NCBI GenBank assembly: GCA_022567855.1
Contig: JADFGE010000249.1
Coordinates: 1-5,042, forward strand
Direction of reading: 5' to 3'
From: Planctomycetota bacterium
Lineage (GTDB): Bacteria; Planctomycetota; Phycisphaerae; Phycisphaerales; SM1A02
Length of the DNA: 5,042 nucleotides
This document shows positions 1-3,870 of the stretch, in pieces (positions within the stretch are counted from its first letter, which is position 1; every line of letters begins with the position of its first letter). Made by a program: the position numbers and the translations under genes. Under the pieces are notes generated by a model that did not search any database, was not told the DNA's origin, and was given only the letters and a program-made list of their open reading frames with translations.

Positions 1-50
1 CGAGACGATGAGAAGTCGCGATTGGGCCTGGGCGGATCAGGCTATCTCCG

Positions 51-72
51 GGTGAGGTTGAGAACCCTCGCC
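51..72 (+). other. Hairpin upstream of infA leader
   Basis: Bases 51-59 pair with 63-72 around a 3-base loop (GAG), with one G-U pair and a bulged C at 67. No T tract follows, so it is at best a weak or factor-dependent 3' end for a gene lying left of the window. It overlaps the -35 element proposed at 58-63, so one of the two readings may be fortuitous. Confidence 0.3.
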
Positions 73-85
73 TAGCCGGTATACT
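58..85 (+). promoter_or_regulatory. Probable sigma70-type promoter for the infA cluster
   Basis: TTGAGA (58-63) and TATACT (80-85) are separated by 16 bases. Each is one mismatch from the TTGACA/TATAAT consensus. Transcription would start near base 92, giving an infA leader of about 240 bases. No gene is seen in 1-329, and short forward frames entering from the left edge stop by base 75, which fits a transcription unit beginning here. Read-through from genes left of the window is not excluded. Confidence 0.5.
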
Positions 86-329
86 TCCCGGTTCGCCATC
101 GCCAGGCACGGTTGCGCATCGGTCGACGCGACTGGACTTCGGCGGTGGATCCGCCACCGGCCGCGGTCTTGTCCGCCGCTGCCGATGGTCCATTCAGCGG
201 GGCTGAGGTCGGGCTGGGATCTTTGGCGCCTCCGACAACGAGGGGGCGGGAGTTGTATACGGACGCACGTGGTTTTGAGGGTGATCGGAGGCTCTCGGCC
301 GAACGGATGGAACAACGAGCACGCCTCCT
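86..329 (+). other. Non-coding infA leader
   Basis: I see no credible gene here; the frames crossing it lack a recognisable product or a start context. It contains a small hairpin (143-148 with 154-159) and a possible second -10-like TATACG at 256-261 with a poor -35 (CCGACA, 232-237). It also contains a GGAGG at 287-291 too far from infA to serve as an ordinary ribosome site. If the promoter at 58-85 is real, this whole stretch is 5' untranslated RNA, unusually long for infA. Confidence 0.5.
287..328 (+). promoter_or_regulatory. GGAGGC/GCCTCC stem abutting the infA start
   Basis: GGAGGC (287-292) is perfectly complementary to GCCTCC (323-328), which ends two bases before the infA ATG at 330. 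The left arm is a near-ideal Shine-Dalgarno sequence placed 38 bases from the ATG. The right arm copies the anti-Shine-Dalgarno core of 16S rRNA. infA has no other ribosome site at normal spacing. The fold could control initiation of infA, or the complementarity may be chance in GC-rich DNA. Confidence 0.35.
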
Positions 330-545
330 ATGGCCAAAGAGGAAAAGATCAGTCTGGAAGGCGAGGTGACGGAGGCTTTGCCGGACGCTCGCTTCAAGGT
401 GAAGCTTGAGAACGACCACGAGATCCTCGCCTACGTCAGCGGCAGGATGCGCAAGTTCTTTATCCGCATATTGCCCGGCGACCGAGTGACGGTGGAGCTG
501 AGCGCCTACGACATGACGAAGGGACGAATCACGTACCGCCACTAA
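330..545 (+). CDS. infA: Translation initiation factor IF-1
   Basis: IF-1 binds the 30S A site during initiation, working with IF-2 and IF-3 in the cytoplasm. The 71-residue product is a single S1-like OB fold of the usual family length (about 72). It shows the family pattern throughout: MAKEEKISLEGEVTEALPD at the start, the basic RMRKFFIRILPGD loop at 39-51 and YDMTKGRITYR at the end. The ATG at 330 gives the canonical MAKE start. No Shine-Dalgarno precedes it at normal spacing; the six bases before the ATG are CCTCCT. It is the first gene after the probable promoter and lies 70 bases before rpmJ, the usual neighbour in spc-type clusters. The gap contains only a 4-bp stem closed by a GCGA tetraloop (558-569). 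Identity is secure. Confidence 0.97.
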   Translation: MAKEEKISLEGEVTEALPDARFKVKLENDHEILAYVSGRMRKFFIRILPGDRVTVELSAYDMTKGRITYRH

Positions 546-615
546 TCTGATCTGAACGACCGCGAGGTCTGGAACTCAAGAACCGAAACTCAACAAACCC
601 AACGCGTACTGAAAC

Positions 616-732
616 ATGAAAGTTCAAAGTAGTATCAAGCGGCGCACCAAGGATTGCCAGATCGTCATTCGCAAAGGCAAGCGGTACGTCATCAACAAGA
701 AGAATCCGCGCCTCAAGCAGAGGCAGGGATAG
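616..732 (+). CDS. rpmJ: 50S ribosomal protein L36 (bL36), cysteine-poor form
   Basis: This 38-residue gene reads MKVQSSIKRRTKDCQIVI at its start and ends in KNPRLKQRQG, the family C-terminal signature. bL36 is the smallest 50S protein and binds 23S rRNA. The standard form holds zinc with Cys11, Cys14, Cys27 and His33. Here those positions are Thr11, Cys14, Asn27 and Leu33, so only one ligand survives and zinc binding is not expected. The core DCQIVIRKGKRYVI resembles the zinc-independent paralogue type (E. coli YkgO-like), yet the gene occupies the standard rpmJ locus between infA and rpsM. The length equals the E. coli protein. No clear Shine-Dalgarno is visible before the ATG. Identification rests on sequence pattern plus position. 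Confidence 0.93.
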   Translation: MKVQSSIKRRTKDCQIVIRKGKRYVINKKNPRLKQRQG

Positions 733-742
733 GGAGCCGCAA

Positions 743-803
743 CCGCCCCTGTGCCAGGGGAGCGGGCGGCGCGAAAGCCGTATCCACTGCCGCCCACCCG
801 TTC
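743..803 (+). promoter_or_regulatory. Structured rpmJ-rpsM intergenic leader
   Basis: The 82-base gap is very GC-rich and offers competing helices. In the first, CCCCT (746-750) pairs with AGGGG (756-760), extended by CCG/CGG (743-745 with 763-765). In the second, GGGCGGC (764-770) pairs perfectly with GCCGCCC (789-795). In the third, GAGCGGG (760-766) pairs with CCCGTTC (797-803, one G-U), ending directly against the rpsM ribosome site GGAG (804-807). Helices sharing 760-766 exclude one another, as in a switch. In E. coli the S4-binding alpha-operon leader occupies this same place. That this element binds a ribosomal protein is inference. Confidence 0.4.
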
Positions 804-814
804 GGAGCTGAGCT

Positions 815-1195
815 GTGCCACGTATCGCTGGTATCGACATTCCCGAAAAGAAGAAGATCCGCTATGCGATGCGGTACATCTACGGCATTGGCCCGAAGGG
901 GTCCGACGACATCCTGTCTGAAGCGGAAATCGACGGCGACAAACGGGCCCATGAGCTGACCGACCAGGAGGTGTCGCAGATCGCCACAATCATTGACGGC
1001 GCGTACATCGTCGAAGGCGCGCTGCGACGCCAAGTTCAACAGCATATTCAGCGGCTCAGGGAGATCCGTTGTTACCGTGGGGACCGGCACCGCAGAGGAT
1101 TGCCGGTTCGAGGCCAACGCACCAAGTGCAACGCCCGCACCCGCAAAGGCCGTAAGAAGACCGTCGCCGGAAAGAAGGGAGTCAAGGGTCACTAG
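815..1195 (+). CDS. rpsM: 30S ribosomal protein S13 (uS13)
   Basis: S13 lies in the 30S head, contacts P-site tRNA and forms an intersubunit bridge with the 50S. The 126-residue product begins MPRIAGIDIPEKKKI and has the helix-hairpin-helix-like region YIYGIGPKGSDDIL (21-34). Its basic C-terminal rRNA/tRNA-binding segment includes RGLPVRGQRTKCNARTRKG (94-112). The tail KKTVAGKKGVKGH makes it a little longer than the 118 residues of E. coli. The start is GTG at 815, chosen because it yields the family's first residues and because GGAG at 804-807 lies 7 bases upstream. It opens the alpha-operon portion, 82 structured bases after rpmJ. Cys105 replaces a commonly seen Thr and is of no obvious consequence. 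Confidence 0.97.
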   Translation: MPRIAGIDIPEKKKIRYAMRYIYGIGPKGSDDILSEAEIDGDKRAHELTDQEVSQIATIIDGAYIVEGALRRQVQQHIQRLREIRCYRGDRHRRGLPVRGQRTKCNARTRKGRKKTVAGKKGVKGH

Positions 1196-1323
1196 CGGCC
1201 GGAGTTGACCGGTGCCGGTTTCGCCCGGGGCTCGGTCCATCGCTGAGCCGGCTCTAAGAGATCACGAGGCGCCTGACGAAGCGGAACAAGTACCGCGGAC
1301 AACGAAAGAGGTTCTCAGTCCAT
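1196..1323 (+). other. rpsM-rpsK spacer with palindromes
   Basis: No gene is supported in these 128 bases. GGCTC (1229-1233) can pair with GAGCC (1245-1249), and the same GAGCC belongs to the perfect 10-base palindrome GAGCCGGCTC (1245-1254), so two folds compete for one arm. A small ACCG/CGGT hairpin sits at 1208-1219. AAAGAGG at 1305-1311 is the best ribosome-site candidate for rpsK, though 12 bases from its ATG. In many bacteria these two genes are separated by only a few tens of bases. Confidence 0.4.
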
Positions 1324-1701
1324 ATGGCCAAGAAGAAGAAGAAAATCCGAAGGAGCGTCATCAAGGGCATCGCCCACATCAAGGCGACGTTCAACAACAC
1401 CATGATCACGATCACCGACGTGAACGGCGAAACGTTGTGTTGGGATTCCGCCGGGACGGTGGGGTTCAAGGGTGCTCGCAAGGCGACGCCGTTTGCGGCC
1501 AGCCGCGCAGCCGAGAAGGTCGCGATCAAGGCGAAGCGGATGGGAATGCGGGAGATCGAGGTGCATGTGCGGGGACCGGGCTCGGGTCGTGAGCCGGCCG
1601 TCACGTCGCTCAAGGCAAACGGGCTGGCTATCTCCGCCGTCGAGGACCACACGCCGATCCCTCACAACGGCTGCCGGCCGCGAAAGAGAAGGCGAGTGTA
1701 A
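1324..1701 (+). CDS. rpsK: 30S ribosomal protein S11 (uS11)
   Basis: S11 sits on the 30S platform next to the mRNA exit path. The 125-residue product has a short Lys-rich N-terminus (MAKKKKKIRR) and the core GIAHIKATFNNTMITITD (15-32). It also has GFKGARKATPFAA (47-59), GPGSGRE (84-90) and the invariant C-terminal block TPIPHNGCRPRKRRRV (110-125). Asn115-Gly116 in HNGC corresponds to the Asn that becomes isoaspartate in E. coli S11. Length is close to the E. coli protein (129). The ATG at 1324 is the only start consistent with the family; its AAAGAGG ribosome site is 12 bases away. The next gene in the classic order, rpsD, is missing and a 260-base spacer follows. Confidence 0.97.
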   Translation: MAKKKKKIRRSVIKGIAHIKATFNNTMITITDVNGETLCWDSAGTVGFKGARKATPFAASRAAEKVAIKAKRMGMREIEVHVRGPGSGREPAVTSLKANGLAISAVEDHTPIPHNGCRPRKRRRV

Positions 1702-1710
1702 AAAGAAGGC

Positions 1711-1725
1711 CCCGATGGAATCGGG
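1711..1725 (+). terminator. Hairpin just after rpsK
   Basis: CCCGAT (1711-1716) and ATCGGG (1720-1725) form a perfect 6-bp stem over a 3-base loop, 10 bases past the rpsK stop. No T run follows, so it is not a standard intrinsic terminator. It could stabilise the rpsK mRNA 3' end or act as a pause site. Confidence 0.3.
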
Positions 1726-1784
1726 ATCTCCGCTACGCTTCGACATCAGAAAGAAGGCATCAAGGGATGAGAATAAGAACAAGA

Positions 1785-1847
1785 AACTGATAACTGATAA
1801 CTGATAACTGATAACTGACAACTAACAACTAATAACCAACAACTGTT
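1785..1847. repeat. Nine-unit heptanucleotide tandem repeat
   Basis: Four exact copies of AACTGAT (1785-1812) are followed by AACTGAC, AACTAAC, AACTAAT, AACCAAC and AACTGTT, so the array decays steadily toward rpoA. The composition is AT-rich against GC-rich surroundings. Because 7 is not a multiple of 3, the TAA and TGA in the unit fall in all three + frames, making the tract a translational stop in every frame. The - strand stays open through it. It resembles the short tandemly repeated heptamers (STRR) known from cyanobacterial intergenic DNA. Its origin and role here are unknown. Confidence 0.95.
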
Positions 1848-1850
1848 TTT

Positions 1851-1916
1851 CCCGCGTGAAAGAAAGATCGACCGGGTCGATCAGCAGGTCCGAGTCAGCA
1901 TCTGATACCGCGCGGG
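1851..1916 (+). promoter_or_regulatory. Nested stem-loop region in the rpoA leader
   Basis: A perfect 7-bp hairpin, GATCGAC (1866-1872) with GTCGATC (1876-1882) over a CGG loop, is enclosed by a longer-range perfect pairing of CCCGCG (1851-1856) with CGCGGG (1911-1916). Nested pairing of this type suggests a folded mRNA leader upstream of rpoA. The 17-base inverted repeat could alternatively be a protein-binding operator. I cannot name a regulator. Confidence 0.4.
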
Positions 1917-1923
1917 TTCCTGG

Positions 1924-1949
1924 AGTTCAGGGTACTGCTGAGTTTTTTT
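1924..1949 (+). terminator. Terminator-like stem plus T7 before rpoA
   Basis: TCAG (1927-1930) pairs with CTGA (1938-1941) across a 7-base loop. The stem can be extended outward by two G-U pairs and an A-U pair, and it runs straight into seven T (1943-1949). The T tract ends 12 bases before the rpoA ATG. The stem is short and AU-leaning, so full termination is doubtful. Its position suits an attenuator or pause site setting rpoA-rplQ output relative to the upstream ribosomal genes. Confidence 0.3.
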
Positions 1950-1961
1950 GGGAATCGAATC

Positions 1962-2969
1962 ATGCATGTTCGATGGCGAGGACTGGAGCTTCCAGCTCGG
2001 GTCCAAATTGATGACGCGTCAGCGACCGATACCTTCGCGCGGTTCATAGTCGAGCCGTTCGAGCGGGGCTTCGGCACGACTGTGGGCAACAGCCTGCGCC
2101 GGATCCTCCTTTCCAGCATTGAAGGGGCGGCCGTGGTCAGCGCTCGGATTCAAGGCGTTGAACACGAGTTTTCCACCATGCCCGGAGTGCTGGAGGATGT
2201 CGTGGACATCATCCTAAACATGAAGGGGCTGGTCCTGAGCCTCGACAGCGATGAGCCCAAGACGCTGCGGTTGGCCGCGACCGGGCCGGGCGACGTCACG
2301 GCTGATCTCATCGAGGCCGATACTGCGGTCACGATTCACGATCCGGAGTACGTCATCGCCACGTTGACGGACGAAGTCGATTTCGAGGCGACGATGACCG
2401 TCGCGAACGGCCGGGGGTATCAACCCGCTACTGAGCAATACGTAAATCGCGACGAGCAGGAGATCGGATTGATCGCGATCGATGCGATCTTCAGCCCGGT
2501 GCAGCGCGTCCGGTATCGGGTCGAAGATACTCGCATCGGCCAGAAGACGAACTACGACCGGCTGACGATGGACATCTGGACCGACGGGACGATCGTACCG
2601 GAACTGGCCCTGGTCGAAGCGGCCAAGATTCTGCGCAAGCACCTGAACCCGTTCGTGCAGTACTTCCAGTTGGGGGCGGAGCGGGTTTCGCTCGAGGCGA
2701 ATGTCGCGGCTACCGTCGACGACGAGCTGATCCGCAAGCTCGGCATGCCGATCGCCGAGCTCGATCTGTCCGTTCGGGCCGGCAACTGTCTTGAGTCAGC
2801 CGAGATTCGGACCGTGGGAGAGCTGGTGCAGAAGGACGAAGGCGAGCTGCTCACCGTGCGCAGCTTCGGCAAGACATCACTGCGGGAGGTCAAGCGCAAG
2901 CTTGACGAACTCGGTCTGAGCCTTGGCATCACCTTGCCTGAAGGATTCGAGCAGCCTGCGAGTATCTAG
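1962..2969 (+). CDS. rpoA: DNA-directed RNA polymerase subunit alpha
   Basis: Alpha dimerises to nucleate RNA polymerase assembly, and its C-terminal domain contacts UP elements and activators. The 335 residues match the family length (E. coli 329). The N-terminal domain shows ERGFGTTVGNSLRRILLSS (34-52), the dimer and beta-contact region, then HEFSTMPGVLEDVVDIILN (68-86). The linker is near 245-255. The C-terminal domain contains LSVRAGNCL (269-277) and SFGKTSLREVKRKL (301-314). DNA-contact residues equivalent to E. coli Arg265, Asn268, Cys269, Gly296 and Ser299 are kept (Arg272, Asn275, Cys276, Gly303, Ser306), but the Lys298 equivalent is Thr305. The ATG at 1962 gives MHVRWRGLELPARV, which I associate with planctomycete alpha subunits; GGGA at 1950-1953 is a weak ribosome site. 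rplQ follows after 48 bases. Confidence 0.97.
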   Translation: MHVRWRGLELPARVQIDDASATDTFARFIVEPFERGFGTTVGNSLRRILLSSIEGAAVVSARIQGVEHEFSTMPGVLEDVVDIILNMKGLVLSLDSDEPKTLRLAATGPGDVTADLIEADTAVTIHDPEYVIATLTDEVDFEATMTVANGRGYQPATEQYVNRDEQEIGLIAIDAIFSPVQRVRYRVEDTRIGQKTNYDRLTMDIWTDGTIVPELALVEAAKILRKHLNPFVQYFQLGAERVSLEANVAATVDDELIRKLGMPIAELDLSVRAGNCLESAEIRTVGELVQKDEGELLTVRSFGKTSLREVKRKLDELGLSLGITLPEGFEQPASI

Positions 2970-2976
2970 CGCGCCG

Positions 2977-2992
2977 GCGGTCGGCGGACCGC
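2977..2992 (+). other. Hairpin between rpoA and rplQ
   Basis: GCGGTC (2977-2982) pairs perfectly with GACCGC (2987-2992) over a GGCG tetraloop, 7 bases after the rpoA stop and 11 before the rplQ ribosome site. No T run follows, so it is not an intrinsic terminator; an RNA-stability or pause role is possible. Confidence 0.35.
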
Positions 2993-3017
2993 GCCGAGGC
3001 GACAAGGAGAGGTTCCC

Positions 3018-3773
3018 ATGCGTCACCGCGTGTACGGCAAACATCTCAGCCGCGACGACGATCATCGTCGAGCGATGATCCGTAACCTTGCCGCGGGTCT
3101 GTTCGAGCACGGGAAGATCGAAACGACGTTGCCCAAGGCCAAGGCCGTGCAGCCGTTCATCGAGAAGATCATCACCATCGCCAAAAAAGGGACGTACCGG
3201 GCTCGTCGTCGCATCGAAGCTAAGATCAACGATCGAGCCATTCACTCTTGGGTCGCTGATCCCAATGTCCCGGATGCCCGAAAGGACAACCCGTACTTCG
3301 ACCTCCCCGATCAGAGCGACATCGAGTTCAACCGGTACGGCGAGGTGCGCAAAGCGCCGCGGCTCGTGCAGCACATCTTGACGAAGGTTGCGCCGCTGTT
3401 CGCAGACCGCGACGGCGGGTACACGCGGATCGTCAAGCTTTCCAAGCACCGCTTGGGGGATGGGACTGATCTCGTGCTGCTGCAACTGGTCGGTCGCGAG
3501 GAAGGCCCGCAAATCGGGGGCGGACGGTCGCGCCGCCGCGAGCAGGCCGACCGGCGCACTGCCTACTACGCGAAGCTCCGCAAGGGAAGCCGTGGCGACG
3601 CGGACTCCACTGAGGAGGCGGAGGCAGTGACCGACGCGGCGACGACTAAGAGTGATGAGCCGGCGACGGCTACCGTGGTGGCGGAACCTGAGCCCGATGA
3701 CGCCACGGGGGCCGACGATCAGGCCACCGCAGATCAAGGCGACGAACAGCAAAAATCCGACGCGGGCGATTGA
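3018..3773 (+). CDS. rplQ: 50S ribosomal protein L17 (bL17), with insertion and charged C-terminal tail
   Basis: L17 is a 23S rRNA-binding protein near the peptide exit region. The N-terminal part is canonical: MRHRVYGKHLSRDDDHRRAM (1-20), then ETTLPKAKAVQPFIEKIITIAKKG (35-58). The second conserved half, from about LVQHILTKVAPLFADRDGG (116-134) to LQLVGRE (155-161), is also clear. Between them lie about 41 more residues than in E. coli, roughly 70-113, including IHSWVADPNVPDARKDNP. After 161 comes a basic segment (RSRRREQADRR, 170-180), then a low-complexity Asp/Glu/Ala/Thr tail (193-251). At 251 residues the protein is about double the usual 120-130. AAGGAG at 3004-3009, 8 bases before the ATG, is the clearest ribosome site in the window. 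The reading frame is intact, so both additions appear genuine. Confidence 0.95.
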   Translation: MRHRVYGKHLSRDDDHRRAMIRNLAAGLFEHGKIETTLPKAKAVQPFIEKIITIAKKGTYRARRRIEAKINDRAIHSWVADPNVPDARKDNPYFDLPDQSDIEFNRYGEVRKAPRLVQHILTKVAPLFADRDGGYTRIVKLSKHRLGDGTDLVLLQLVGREEGPQIGGGRSRRREQADRRTAYYAKLRKGSRGDADSTEEAEAVTDAATTKSDEPATATVVAEPEPDDATGADDQATADQGDEQQKSDAGD

Positions 3774-3801
3774 TCGGTCCGGTCGAGGTTGACGAGATTC
3801 C

Positions 3802-3825
3802 ACGGCCGTCCACCTGGGCGGCCGT
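3802..3825 (+). terminator. Strong hairpin ending the ribosomal cluster
   Basis: Bases 3802-3811 pair with 3816-3825 in a 10-bp GC-rich stem (ACGGCCGUCC with GGGCGGCCGU, one U-G pair) capped by an ACCT tetraloop. It starts 29 bases after the rplQ stop. The following TTGTCGTGCTT is only moderately T-rich. The best reading is the 3' end of the infA-to-rplQ transcript, insulating pheS, whose own promoter lies just beyond. Confidence 0.6.
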
Positions 3826-3833
3826 TGTCGTGC

Positions 3834-3863
3834 TTGGGGGATAACCTGATTTGCCGCTACACT
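3834..3863 (+). promoter_or_regulatory. Probable pheS promoter giving a leaderless mRNA
   Basis: TTGGGG (3834-3839) and TACACT (3858-3863) are 18 bases apart. A start 6-8 bases past the -10 falls at 3869-3871, essentially on the GTG start codon at 3871. No Shine-Dalgarno lies between the element and the GTG. The -35 is a weak match, so the call rests mainly on the -10 and its position after the terminator-like hairpin. Confidence 0.45.
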
Positions 3864-3870
3864 CCGCCCT

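Larger units (their letters stand above)
1702..1961 (+). other. rpsK-rpoA spacer where rpsD would be expected
   Basis: The 260 bases encode no S4 (about 200 residues) and no recognisable S4 fragment. They hold, in order, a hairpin (1711-1725), the heptamer tract (1785-1847), the nested stem region 1851-1916 and the T7 element (1924-1949), each described separately. No convincing sigma70 promoter for rpoA is visible. Stretch 1726-1784 is A-rich and otherwise unremarkable. Confidence 0.7.

Noticed and set aside
1..75. C-terminus of map, adk or secY entering from the left
   Set aside because: The forward frames end at bases 9-11, 53-55 and 73-75, and none of the short peptides resembles the C-terminus of those usual infA neighbours.
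72..542. 156-codon - strand frame over the infA leader and infA
   Set aside because: It is antisense to infA and the probable promoter, and its composition (Arg/Ser/Ala-rich) is typical of shadow frames.
713..1240. 175-codon - strand frame over rpsM
   Set aside because: It is antisense to an unmistakable S13 gene, with no family resemblance and no ribosome site.
1315..1821. 168-codon - strand frame starting inside the heptamer array
   Set aside because: The repeat is stop-free on that strand and produces a repetitive SVISYQL-type peptide; the rest is antisense to rpsK.
1785..1847. CRISPR array or insertion-sequence end
   Set aside because: The units are 7 bases and directly adjacent with no spacers, no terminal inverted repeats are present and no transposase is nearby.
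1896..1909. Promoter with GATACC as -10 for rpoA
   Set aside because: No acceptable -35 lies 16-18 bases upstream and the region is better explained as folded leader.
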